A stretch of 64,000 nucleotides of DNA, from assembly GCA_965178125.1 (NCBI GenBank), contig OZ237758.1:558001-622000 (forward strand), read 5' to 3'. The notes under the pieces were generated by a model. It ran no database searches. It saw only the letters and a program-made list of their open reading frames with translations, and had not been told where the DNA came from. Of this stretch, positions 25,001 through 36,769 are shown in pieces. This DNA is from Bilabrum cf. latius. Lineage: Eukaryota; Bigyra: Bicosoecida; Bigyra; Bicosoecida. A program made the translations under genes and the position numbers. Position 1 is the first letter of the stretch. Each line of letters starts with the position of its first letter.

Positions 25001-28000
25001 TGAAGACACTCAGGCAAGAGATTGAAGCTGACAAGCAGGCTGCATTCGAAGCGCTCCGATCTTCCATGCAAGAGAAAGCAGACGAGGCGCTGCGATAGGC
25101 CGTGGAGGACGCGGAATCCAAGCACACGAGGAAGATCCGCGAGCTGGAGACTGCAGTGCGCGAGGAGCTGGACTCTGCGCAGGCAGATGCCCGCAAGGCC
25201 CAGATCGACGCCTTGGAGGCCGTTCGCTCCTCTCACGCAGTGGAGCTGCTGAACTTGCAGGACGCCCATCGGAGGCAGGTGGGCGCTCTTTAGGAAGAGC
25301 TGGAAGGGCACCGCAGGCACGCAGGCAGACAGATGGAAGCCAAGGTAGAGGCTTTGGCAGAGGAGCACGCTACAGAGCTATCTGCCCTTGAGGATCGGTT
25401 CAAGCAAGCAATGAATGCCGCTAGGGACAGGGCAGAGCGCGAGACGAAAGTCGAGGTGCAGAAGGCCGTTGCCCTTGCGCTAGCAGCCAAGGAGCAGGAG
25501 AGGCAGGGCGAGTCCGGCGCCATGCAGGAGAGGCACATGCAGATGGTAGGGGAGCTCGAAGGGGCCAACCACCGGCTGTCCGCCGCGGAAAGCGCCTTTC
25601 GACGGCTGCAGCGCAAGTATGACCGGGATACTGACGATCTCACTTTGCAGGTGGAGCGTGCACGCATGCTGCTAGAAGACAACCTTGGCATGATGCGACA
25701 GCTGGAACCGGAGGCCATCGAGGCGAGGGTGGAAGCAAGCTTGCAGGCAGCCGAGCACGAGGTCAGAGAAGCAATCACCAAAGCTGAAGCTGCCACTGAC
25801 CAGAGGCTCGAGCTAGAGCGAGAGGAAATGCAGAAGAAATCTGCCGAGCAGGCCGAGATGGTGACCGGCATGCGAAAGGAGTGGATGCAGGAGCGGCAGG
25901 GACTCTTGAATGACCTAGAGGAGGCCAAGGCCGCGCATGCCAAAGCTCTGGGAGAGATCAATCGAGTGAAAGAGCAAGCAGCATCCGAGCTGGAAATTGA
26001 GAAAGCCGAGAGGCAAAAGCATGTGGACCGTGCCCTCGCAATCGCGCGATCCAGGCATGAGGAAGCAGCCACCAAGGCGCTCGATGCAGCCTCAACTCAA
26101 GCGGAAGAAGTGACCCACGAGCTGCTTGTCCGTGAGAAGGCCAAATGGGACACCCGCAAGGCCGATGAGATTCGTAAGCTGAAGGAACAGTTCCAGAGTA
26201 GCATGCAGGACTTCGAGCAGGAAGCCAGGGGCATGCAGCAGGCGCAAGTGGAGAACCTGGAGGCCAAGCACCGTGCTGGCGTTGAGACCGCATTCAAGCA
26301 GGCAATGGAGGCGAGGGACCAAGCTATCCGCAAGGTACTCGATGAGAAGAACGAGGAAGTGAGGCAAGTGCAGCAGAATGCCATGGAGGCTGCGCACGAG
26401 GCGCAGAAGCAGCACGAGGCGGCCATGCGGGAGGCAAAGGAGGAAGCTGACCGGTTCCACTAGAGAGCCATGGAGGATGCCAGTAAGAGGCAGGAGCAAG
26501 CCGTCGCCGATGTCATCCAGCAGGCCAAGGAGATGGGAGAGAAGGCTCTTGAAGATGCCGAGCGTGCTTGGGGCGAGAGGATGGAGGAGATGTCCAAGGC
26601 CAAGGATGAGGAATCAATGCAAGCCATCGTGGAGATTCAAGAGGCCGCGCGGGGTCTAACTGAAGAAAACGCAAGGGCGCTTGAGATACAGCAGATGAGG
26701 ACCGAGGAATTGCGAATCAAGCTCGTGGATGCCCACGCTTTCGAGCTGGACCGCAAGCTGAACCACATGGCTGACGAAGCCGAGGCCGAAAAGGTTGCCG
26801 CCTTGGAGACATTCAACGCGGAGTGGACTGGCCGCCTGCAGCAGCGAGAGCAAGAGCTGCTCCATGAGAAAGACCTGGCGGTCACGCGCGCCAGGGCTGA
26901 TTTCAATGCCGAAATGGACCAGGCTCTAGAGGAGGCCGGGCGGCAGGCAGAGTAGACCCTGTCGAACCGGTTGCAGCAGGCTGCCGACGAAGCCGAGTAC
27001 CAGCAGCAGCAGCTGAGAGAATAGGCTGAGTCCAGGCTGCAAGAGGCGCTTGACAAGGCGCAGCAAGAGCTGGAAGAGCGACTTGCCCTGGCCGAGGAGG
27101 AGAAGCAGTCGGCTCTGGATGATGCAAAAGTCAACGCGGCACAAGAGCGCCGTGCATCCGTGGAGGCAATCCGTAAGCAGGCAGCAAAGGAGCAGGAACG
27201 GGCCATGGAAGAGCTGCGAGATGAGAGCGAGAAGCTCCTTGGATCGATCGAGTCTGCAATGAACAAGCTAAGGGAGGAGAGGGACCTGGTGGAGGAGGAC
27301 CTGGCAGAGGCACGGGCGCAGGTGCAGCAAGCGGAGGACAGGGAGCTGGTGCTGAGGCAGCAAATCACGGGGTATCAAAAGGCAGGCAAGCTGCAGAAGC
27401 TGCAGATCGCGTTCTTGATCGCTAGATACATCCAGAGCGCGCGCGGAATCCGAGAAGACATGGAGCGGCGCATGGGTCGCATGGAGGACAGGATCAACGA
27501 GAGGTGGAGAGAGAAGTGCACGCTGATCGAGGAGGACTTGAGCATGTAGAAGGAGAGGCTTGCGGAGCTGCTCAAGATGAAGGGCAGCTTCCGCGAGGCG
27601 CTCATGTCGCACAAGCGCGAGCTTTTGATCGAGCACAAGATGAACTCGGCCGCCGTGCAGAAGGCGCTGGCTGAACTCACCGAGCGAAAGCAGGATCTGC
27701 AGACGCAGCATGGGAAGATGAACCGAACCATGTCCGAGATGGAAGGCGGGGTGCGCACGCTCGAAAAGGAGATGCAGGAGCTGGCCAAGCAGTCGGTCAT
27801 TCAGGACGGCAAGATCAACGTGACTCTCGCGAGGAAGAAGAAGCGCGTAGACCGCGATCTGGACAACATGCTGGTGCGGATCAACGACCACCGCAGCCTG
27901 CTACAGGACATCGAGCAAGACATGAATGCCACGGAGGACGAGCGCGTTGAAAAGGAAGAGGAGCTCAAGTTCATCGAGGGCTAGCTGGTCACCACCATGA

Positions 28001-28485
28001 TTCAGCAGCAGCGCAACCTCATGAAGATATTGGGCACTTGCAAGGTGGGTGATGATGATGAGTACGAGCAGGGCAGGCCACAGAGGTCTGGAGTGCGGTT
28101 TGCTCTGTCAAGTGAAGGGCTTGGAGATGGGGATGGGGATGACAACAGCGAGGGTGGCGAGCATGATGGCGCTGGTGCAGGTAGCTAGGAACATCATCGC
28201 GGAGGCAGCGGCATTGGCAGCATGGGTAATGAGGCAGAGCGGACTCCTGTCAAGTCCACAGGCAGCACCATGCGAAGCGGAATCGCCACAGTGGGCATAA
28301 GCGACGGCTATGGAGCGACCGGTGAGCTGGAGCAGAAATCCCCGGAGGATGATCAGCTCCCAAACTACCCCAGCATGGAGGATGGTGCCCCGGAGGGTCC
28401 AGGCGGCCAGTCAAACGATAGTACTGACCCACTGCACGGCGGGGAGGTGCATGTGCACCGCGCTCGCAGTGGCATCATGCAATGA
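16033..28485 (+). CDS. Giant coiled-coil protein (about 4,119 residues), unknown function
   Basis: Exon 1 is 16033-16131, with a GTGAGG donor; exon 2 runs from 16225 to TGA at 28483-28485 without a break once 22 TAG codons are read as Gln (including 16480, 16537, 17038, 17494, 17593, 17863, 18016, 18232, 19246, 20980, 21886, 22456, 23911, 24190, 25096, 25291, 26461, 26953, 27022, 27547, 27982, 28186). The first ~270 residues look globular (CSILLPDTIILGQ, VGKIRERFLKGHQDTARII) but I do not recognise the fold. From about 17370 the protein is heptad-rich Glu/Ala/Lys/Gln coiled coil. It includes a 1,070-residue unit present twice in tandem. Near 27400 comes a more distinctive basic region (KLQKLQIAFLIARYIQSAR), then a further conserved-looking coil (27550-28000) and an acidic/Gly tail. 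It could be a centrosomal, basal-body or cytoskeletal scaffold; nothing in the sequence proves this. Confidence 0.82.
18790..21999 (+). repeat. Tandem duplication, copy A (3,210 bp)
   Basis: The sequence starting GCCGAGCT(T/C)CAGATCGAGC at 18790 recurs at 22000, an offset of 3,210 bp, which is exactly 1,070 codons, so the coiled-coil frame is kept. Only scattered single-base differences are visible between copies, pointing to a recent duplication or ongoing gene conversion. Copy A carries TAG at 19246, 20980 and 21886. Confidence 0.95.
22000..25203 (+). repeat. Tandem duplication, copy B
   Basis: Direct repeat of 18790-21993. Similarity stops at 25203, where the copy A counterpart (CAGGATGAAGCC at 21991) runs into the start of copy B and copy B (CAGATCGACGCC) runs into unique sequence. 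The three TAG codons of copy A are conserved at 22456, 24190 and 25096. Copy B has one extra TAG at 23911, where copy A has GAG. Confidence 0.95.
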
Positions 28486-28640
28486 CTTACACCAAGACAA
28501 AGTCTAAATCTGAACTGGAATTCTTCAGCGGCGGGAAGCAGAGCCAGCACACCACGGAGCACGACTTTGCCTCTAGCTTTCACATCAACGTACCCTCCAA
28601 ACCCACCCATGTCCATTGGCATAGATCTAGCCCTTTTCAA

Positions 28641-31600
28641 TCAAACGCCCCGGATACGCCTTGAGGTGCCCGGCCGAAGCACCACGGCACCGCGCCTCTT
28701 TGGACCTCCGCTTGCGCCTGCACCTGAAGCAGCGGCTTCACCAGCTGCCGCCCCTCCGCTCGCGCACGGCCCCGCCACCCGGCTGGAATCGCTAACGCCG
28801 ATTGAGGTGGACAGCTCTGCGAACGAAATGAATCCGTCGCGGTTGGCGTCCAGCACGTCAACGAACGCCTCGAGAGCATCTTTAGGCAGGTCTACACCGA
28901 TTGAATCCAGGCAAGACACCAGCTGAGCAGGGGTCAGCTTGCCGCCCGACTTGTCCGCCGCAAACGCGTTGAAGGCCAGGCCAAGCTCGGGCAGCTTCTT
29001 TCGCAGCTGCGTGAGCACCTCGTCGATGACCATGCTGGCGTGGTGCTGCTGCATCTCTACCGACCTCTTCTTCCTGAGAGCCGGCTTCGACAGGGACCCA
29101 GATTCCCTGTCTGCTCCGTCAGACTCGTCGTCGGCTGCCGCTTTCGGCTCGAAATGCACCTGAAATGCACCCTTGAACTCATCCAGGTCAATCGACCCGT
29201 TGTGGTCTTTGTCAACAGCACCTACGGCCAGCTCTATCTCTCGTGGAGTCAAAGGGGGTTCCAGCTGGACCTTGCTCAGCAAGGTGGAGAACTCTGCGTG
29301 GCTCAGCGCACCAGAGTGGTCTGCGTCAAGCACCTCAAAGAGCTCACCAATGGGTGTGCCGCTCTCTAGCACAAGCCTGCCGATGCGAGCCAGTGCTGCC
29401 TGGGCGATCTGTTCGTCGCTTCCTTCCTTTTCTGCCGCAGCAAGATCTTCCGCAGTTGTGGTGCGCCCCAGGTACTTGGGGGTAAAGGCGCTCTCGAACT
29501 CCTCCTTCGAGATTGCACCGTCGCCATCGCTGTCGATCGCGTAGATTAAGTTCACGATCTGCGAGCGGGTCAGCCCGATGTCCATGCCGGACAAGCCGTC
29601 AGCCAGCTCTGCCGCGCTCAGCTTGCCGCTCCCGTCCACGTCAAGCTCAGCGAACACGCGATCGATGCGGTCCTTCCGCGTCAGGAAATTGCGGAGGAGA
29701 CGGGCCATGAGCTCGCGAGTGGCGCCCTCCTCCTCTGCAGTGCCCGAGGCAGCCGACGAAGAGGAGGAAGACGAACTGCTGGAGAACGTTCCCTGGTACC
29801 TCTGCAGGAAGGTCACGTAGTTGATGCAGCCTTCTTTGTCCACCTCCGTGAGCTTGAAGTGTCGGTTGAGCACGTACCACGAGACAGCCTTGAACTGGCA
29901 GCACGCCTGCATGCCCTCCACCCACACCTGCACGTGGATCCTGCCGCTCTGGTCCAAGTCCCTGTCGTTCCACCACCAGAAGAGGTCGTCCTTGGCCTCT
30001 AGGATCTCCTGGATGAGCCTCTTCCTCGTGTCCTCATAGTCCTCTTCGGCGAGCTGCCGGGCGGCCTCCCTGCGCTCCTTGTCTGCCTCTGGTGACAGCT
30101 CCATCGAGCCGCCCTCGGGGAGGCGCAGGCTATCCGCAGCCACCGCGCTATCGGGCAGCTCCCGATGAGCGCCAGCGCCGCTGCCCGAGGCTGCAACACC
30201 GGGGACTACGGGCGGACTGACGGCCTTGTGGCCGGTTGCAGCTGCGGAAGCAGGATCAGCAGCAGCAGCGCTGGAACCTGCACGAGCCGCGGCAGCGGCA
30301 GCTGCGGCGTCTTCCTTCTTGATGCGGTCAGCCACGACCTTCTTGACCTTCCAAGGCTTGAGCACGCAGCGGTGCAGCGCCGGCGCGGAGAATCGCTGCA
30401 CGTCCTTGGTCAAATCGTGGTTGAAAATGATCACGGCGCCCATGGAGTGCTCGACTTTGCCTCGCACGTGACAGTGGGTGTAGTGGCACGCGGAGAACAC
30501 GGTGAGCAGTTTGCTGTCATGCATCGAGCAATACCCGGCCATCTGCGCTTGGTGCGACCGTACGATGAAGGAAAGACCGTTGTCGCTGCAGAACCTGCGC
30601 GTGATGTCTGGACCGAAAGCACAGGGAATGTCACCCCTCTCGTGGTTGACACGGACTCCCGAGTCTTCCATCGGATCGGCCCACATCATCTGTGTGAACA
30701 GACGGTCCTCCACGGTCTCGCACTCCACCGGCACGCCACGACGCCTCCGGATCCGCTGCAGCTGCGCAATCGTCACGCCTCTCTCCATGAAGAGCCCGCC
30801 GTGCACCACCATCATCTTCCTCTTGGAGCCCATGGATTCCACCACGTGCGCCAGGGGAATGCTCTCGAACAGAGAGTGGAAAGCGTCATACACACGCCTA
30901 TCGTCTTCTCCGTACTTGCGCGCGACCTCGATGTGGAAGCCGGTGTGGTGCGCGCGGGAACCATCGTACTGCTGATTCTGAAGCATGTCTTCGTGGCTGC
31001 GGTAGTGGAATGATCGGGGTTGGGACTGATGGCAGAAGTCCAACTGATATGCATGACCAGCGGGTCGCCCGAGAGGAGCGTTGGAAGGCGAGGGGAGGGG
31101 ATCCAGAGATGACAGGCGGCATCACGGGGGGGCGACTCGCAATCGATGAGGGTAGAGGCGCAGCAAGCTGGTCTCTTCGAGCAGAAACTAGTGGAATCAT
31201 GCATCTCACTTTCCTCTGTTGATGTGCACCCAGTCGGGGAAGAGCAGCTTGAATGCGATGATGGTGCACACGATCTCCGAGCCGAAGTCTGCCCTGTCTA
31301 CGAAATCGCCGTTGAATATGTAGTGGTTGCCAGGCCCAGGGGTCCCGTTGTTGGCCAGGATGAAGTAGAGGCTGTTGATGTGCCCGTGCGTGTCTCCCAC
31401 CACGGTCAGCCTGTCGCCCTTCTTGAGCTGGACCGTGGGGATGTTGGGCTGTTTGTCTAGGAGCTCGCGCGCGGCGCCCAGCAGCGGAACCAGAACTCGC
31501 GCTGGGACGGGTTTCACTTTGCAGATGTAGTCCGTCAGCTTAAAGGCCTTCTCGGGCGTCAGCGGCAGAGGTTCTTTCGGCCCGGTGTAGTCGCTGGGGA

Positions 31601-32363
31601 TTGGCGCCATCCCGTGTATGCTGAAGATAGGGTCGTCGGAGGCGGTCGTTCCCGGGGCGGGGGTCGGCGGGGCTGCGTCCGCGCCTGCACTGGATCCTTT
31701 CGCTTCGGAATCACCGGCGACAGCCGCCTCAAGCTCTACGAGCCCCCTGGCCCTGGCGATGGCCGAGGCGGCAGCCTCCTCCTGCTCGCTCCCACGGCCC
31801 GCCCCGCCTTCCGGACCTCCGTACATGGCCTGGCGCCTCACCTTAGTCATCATGGCATGCTTCTTTCTCGTATGATTCATGACGGATTCCTCGTGCTCCT
31901 CCAGCTGAGCCATTACGCTCAGGTACTCGGCTGCTTCAGCCTTCCGAGCGTCTTTCGTCGCCTTTAGCGAGCGCTGAATCACCGCAGCGGCCGCAGCCTC
32001 CGTAGAGTATGTTTTGAGATCTCCAACGGGAACTAGTAAGCAGTGACCGTCTGCACCTGTGAAATGGTACTCGCCATCAACTGTACCATCGTGACCGCCT
32101 GGAATCGCCGAATCAAACTCTACCCCTGCCTAGCGAGGAGACCCGCTGCTACTTGACGAATGAGCTGCGTTGTTGGATATGCATGGAGATGATCGAGATT
32201 CGTTTCATGGGCACATTGGGAAGTTCCAAACACATGGCAAGGCGTCGTTCTGCGCAGTTCTACCCATGTTTGGCTCGAAAAACTCACTAATACAGGCAAC
32301 TGTCCCGGTATGTAAATTGCGATATATTACTCTGTCTCCTGGACAGAGTCTGGATGACGGCAT
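28641..32363 (-). CDS. Fusion of CAP-Gly domain, PPP-family Ser/Thr phosphatase and multiple EF-hands (PPEF-like)
   Basis: Exons (complement) 32288-32363, 31210-32164 and 28641-30996; 1,128 residues, TGA stop, TAG at 32130. Residues 1-80 form a CAP-Gly-like module (PGDRVIYRNLHTGTV, then GVEFDSAIPGGHDGTVDGEY and HCLLVPVGDL); the TAG supplies Gln just before GVEFD. A helical linker follows. The phosphatase has GDTHGH (near 282), GDFVDRAD (near 311), RGNHED (rebuilt exactly across the intron at 30997-31209), HGGLF and SACHY. These are the metal and phosphate ligands of PP5/PPEF-type enzymes, though the usual Gly of GDxVDRG is Ala. C-terminal EF-hands include DVDGSGKLSAAE, DSDGDGAISKEE, DADHSGALSHAE, DKDHNGSIDLDE and DANRDGFISFAE. 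This is therefore a Ca2+-responsive phosphatase that may dock on microtubules through CAP-Gly. Confidence 0.88.
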
Positions 32364-32644
32364 CTCTGCGGGTAGGCGAGAAGGGGTGAAGTATGTCTAG
32401 CAGCTTGGATCGCCAGCCAGCTATCGAAACTGTGACGGGGTGACTGCGATTGAGGTGCACACACCTGATTAAGAATGCGAGCGATCTACTCTTCAATGGC
32501 AAAGCTTTGCCTACGCAGTGCTTGTAGGGTAGGCTGATCGGTTGGCGGTTCTCGGGAGGCCGGCCGATGAGCGGTTGTAACCAATATTTCAATTTGGGTG
32601 ATTCAGGACACTCGAAGTTGCATGGCAATGCCACTCGCAATCTT

Positions 32645-35600
32645 TCAATCTCCGTCATGTGTGCCAGGGCCATTCGCCATCCGATCACCCGCGAGACCTT
32701 CGACCACCTCCCGTGCCTGCAGGAAGAGGCCGAACGCCAAGTCCTGCTCCATCGCCGCGGGGCTCACTGACCTCGCAAATCGGAAGTGGAAGTGCTCGGC
32801 CAGGTGCAGGTACATTGGTAGCCAACGCACCACGGGCACGGGCAGCACGAGCGGTTTCGGGGACGTATCGCCCGCGGCCGGTACCGCCGCCCCCACCCCT
32901 TTCATGCCCCCTTCACCCTGCTGCATGCTACCAGCACTGGCGCTCCCACCATCCTGCTCCGCGACAGCCCGTCCCCCGGATCCCATTTGCCCGCTTGTAT
33001 TGTCCCAGCCCCATTCGGACGAGCTGCCGGAAGACGATGTAACGGCGCTGCTTTTGCTGCCATTCCTCGGCCGACGATCCACAGCTGCGACACAGATGGC
33101 GTCGCTGCAAACACTCGTCACGTCATCGCTGTCTGACGTGACCGTCCCACTCGTCATACCACCCACGCTGGGAAACGGTCTCTTTCTCCCCTTCTTGTCT
33201 CCCCTCGATCGAGATCCACCCGCGGAGCTACCCCCTCCCGCGGCCCCATCGCCGCCCTCGTCCTCGTTGTCTGACCCATCCTGCCAGAACTCGCCACCGA
33301 TGGCCCGGGCACCCACTCGATGCACGGGTGCCGATGCCTGCCTCACCTGCCTGATCGAGCCCCCCGTATCCCTCTTCTTCTTGGAGCCACCCTTGCTCCG
33401 TCGGCCACTCGTTCTCGGCGCACTGTCACTTTCGTCATGGAGACCCCCAGCAACGGATCGATCCAGCTGCGTAGAGCCGCCTCTTTCGGAATCGCGCTCA
33501 GTAGCACGGGCTGTTCGCCCATCACTGGGATCGCCCGTCTCCGCCAGCTGTCTCCTGGCATGCCTCGAGCCTGGGCTAGGAGATAGCGGCAGCAAATTGA
33601 GACCTTCGGACCCATCGCCGTCACCGCCAGACACCCGATCACCTACACCATCGGCTGTGCCACCGCCACCTCCTTCTGGCTTCGTGAAGTGACTTGCAGG
33701 ACGTGCCTGCGACGACTGCCCAGTCGCTGCATACGGCAGCAGGGAGCCGAACTCGGCCCCGATGGAGGATAGGCTCCCGGCTCGCTCTCTGGCAGCTCCT
33801 GCTGACACTGCAGCTGAAGGTGCCCCAGCCGACACTGCCAGCAACCCAGTACTCGTGGAGCGTTTCTAAAGGCCTCCTGCAGTACCAGACGCGGTAACAT
33901 CGCCTGAAGCAAGGTGCGAGGGGGAGGACAGGTCTCGGCCCGTGGCGCCGTGCCTGGCAGAAAACCCGGCCATGCTGGCACGCAAGGTGGCAGCTCGCGC
34001 AGCAGCAGCAGCGGCGTGTCTGCTGCCAGTGGACACAGCGCGCCGCCTCTAGAGCTTGCTGAAGACAACGTTGCTAGACACGCTAGTCGCTGCTGCGCCG
34101 GCCATCCCGGCACTAGCACCCGCAGCCTCAGTGTCGCTTGCCGCCAGTCTGCCAGCACCCGCCACTCTCGATAGCTCCATGCTGTGCCTGCGATTTGACG
34201 AGCCCGCGCGAGACCGCGTGACTTGTAGCGCCAATTGCTTCCTCTCTTGCTGTTCCTTGCGCCGCGTGCGCCGCTGCTCCCTGCCTTTGGCGTGCACCGA
34301 AAGGCCTCCGTCTGCCCTAGCGGCACCTGACCTTTCCGCGATGCGTGCTTGCACGAGGGCGTAGGCAAGAATGGTGCCCTTGTCAGTCGGAGCTAGATCA
34401 ATGTTCACTGCGACGAGGAAGAAGAAAGGATAATGGATGTGCAAAAACTAGCGTGAACTCAATGCAAAGGAACCAGACTATCCGTCGTCTGGGTGCCGAG
34501 CCATGCCGCGTTGTTGGCCATGCATAAGAACTCACTCGCGTCTATCTCCATCGACTCAACGTGCGCCTGCACTGCGTCTGTAACCGTCCTAACCGTGTCT
34601 CGCATCACCTGCAGAATTTCGAGGGACGTGCGGCAACTGGCCAGACGAGCCAGCTGGCCCACCACTGGCATGACGTCGCACCTGAAATCTTCTTTGATCC
34701 CATAGTGCTGCTGGGACTGCTGGTCGAGCTCTTCCAAGCACACCTCAAATGCTGCTGCTTCCTTTTGGAACTGCAGCCTAAGAGCTCGCAGCAGAGGTGG
34801 AGCCAGGGACGACAGAACCCACGACTCGACCGCCTGCCTCATCTGCCCCTTGAGCTGTTTCTGCCGCACTTGCGCGCGGCGCTTGCGCTCTGCTTTGATC
34901 TGCTCAGGGCTGCGAGAGGGGGTGGATCCTACCCCTGTGCTTCCCTTTCGGATCAACGCGTCTCTGTCAGCCCCACCAGCGTAGAATCCACCGGCGTCCC
35001 CTGAGCTACCCCCTCCGGACCCTCTGCCCCCTTCCCCTGTCCCGTCAAGCAGCAGGCCTAAATCTGCCCTCTGAAAACAAGAGCAAGTATCGCAGAACGC
35101 GGCGCGGAGGCACCGCCTGAAAGCACGGGTGCAGCCCACGCACCAAGCCATGCATCCATTGCAGCAACCGGCTTGTTCTCGCTTGCTCGCCGACACACCC
35201 ACCCCTTGCAGGCCCTGACCGCCCTCCGACAGGTGACTGTACCTACCACCCGATGCACTACCACCGCCAGCATTTGCACCAAGCCCCGTAGACTAGTACC
35301 CGACACCCCCCCCGCTGCTACCCCCAGAACCATCGCCACCGCTGCCGCTGACAAGTCCCATCAGTCGACCCACCCCATACCCGGGAGAGACAGGGAAGGG
35401 TGCTACGGGAGGCTGGTCTCCAAGGGCAGACGGAGCGGCAGCGGCGTGTGAAGCAGCCCCACCGCTCGTCCCACCACCGCCGTCACTGCTGCTGCCGTCG
35501 CTGCTCTGTGACGGCAGACTGCCCCTGGTTGCGAGCTGGATCCCGCCCGCCGACGCAGACGCCGACGCACCCTTCCCCTTCCCCTTGCCCTCCGGCTCGT

Positions 35601-36732
35601 GGCCCGAGTCCACCAGAGCCCCCTAGATCCTAGAGCGCCGGCTTGTTTCGGTTTGCGCGGTGGGCCTCCTTGAGTTGACGGCCGCCAGCTCGGTGCGGGC
35701 TGCCTCAAGGTCGTCTCCAGCGAGGGCTGGCGCCTCGGCTGCGGCGAGCTCGGCCAGGACCGAGCCGGCTTCAAGGGCGTAGTAAGCGTGCTCGCACTGA
35801 GTTTCGATGTGCTCGGCTATTCGCATAGCGGAAGAGGTCGCAGAGGAGCCGCCGGAGCTGGCCCCGGAGCCAATGCTCGTTTTCCTGTCCTGGCCCGATA
35901 CGCCGGGGCGAACGGTAGGAAGGCCACTCGGGCCAAGCTCGTCCAATGCCTGGCCCATGGCAAGTGAGAACTGCTGCAGCTAATCGAATATTGGCTCGGT
36001 CTCGGGAAACAGACGCAGGAACGACACGGTACCCTGCACAACCGGCCACGACATGTCAGCTGCGCTGGAAGGTGCATTCAGGCCACCAGTCAGAGGCCTT
36101 GTTATGAGACACAGCATTGGAGCGCGCGGTGCTTGGGCCTTGGTTCTCGTAGGCGAAGTCTTGCGCTTGGATTCCTTATTGGTCTGGTCGACCGCTCCAT
36201 ACGACGGCCCTGCCGTTGCTATGAGGGCTGCCGAGGCTCTCGACTAGTCAGCCTCGAACTTTCGAATGGCTTCCATGGAAGGCTACAGCTTTTGCGTGAG
36301 AAGCACATTTGCCACGACTCTACGGTCGAAACCTTGCCCTGTCCTAACGTCGGCCGGAGAAAAGTGGACCTCCTTCCCATTCAATGTATTGAAGACACCC
36401 CTCCTCCCACTAGGAACAATAACATGAGTCAAAATAGCATCGCGATCAACTTTTAGGCTTCGAAGAGAGTTAGTCTACGGAACAAGGACGGTCAAACCGT
36501 CTTCGCAAACCCTCCGCCAAACCTCCGTATACCGTGTAACAAGCTCCTGAAAGAGGCGAGCCTCGTGGAAAGCTTCGGATGCACCCATGCACTTCTTAGT
36601 TTGTAATAGCAACCAGTGCAACCATGAAGCCAGATAGATGCCTGAATGGAGCTCGTCCTGCCAGCCATGGCCAATCCACTGGCACGCTGACGAGCCCGCC
36701 GCCGGCGCCGGGAAACAATCAATCAGCTGCAT
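32645..36732 (-). CDS. Large orphan protein with internal Cys-rich cluster
   Basis: Exons (complement) 34479-36732 and 32645-34407, 1,338 residues, TGA stop. The 71-bp intron joins TTD to MNIDLAPTDKG in frame. Eight TAG codons: 36475, 36283, 36244, 35980, 35623, 35293, 34049, 33866. The N-terminal ~120 residues look folded (CQWIGHGWQDELHSGIYLAS, ELVTRYTEVWRRVCEDGLTV). Next come a disordered region and a cysteine cluster at 35080-35170 (CCNGCMAWCVGC, then CDTCSCF) that could be a metal site or palmitoylation patch. A helical block follows (RQAVESWVLSSLAPPLLRAL through ESMEIDASEFLCMANNAAW) and then a long Ser/Gly-rich region. The last 80 residues look ordered again (VVRWLPMYLHLAEHFHFRFA). I do not recognise the family. 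The start lies 38 bp from the TGA of the GH2 gene. Confidence 0.7.
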
Positions 36733-36769
36733 GCACGCCCGCGTCAAAACCACAGTACTATTGGAGCTT

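Noticed and set aside
16033-28485. Large antisense ORFs across the coiled-coil gene (for example 22815-23492 minus, Ser/Cys/Leu-rich).
   Set aside because: They are complements of Glu/Ala/Arg/Gln codons, repeat in both duplicate copies and have implausible composition.
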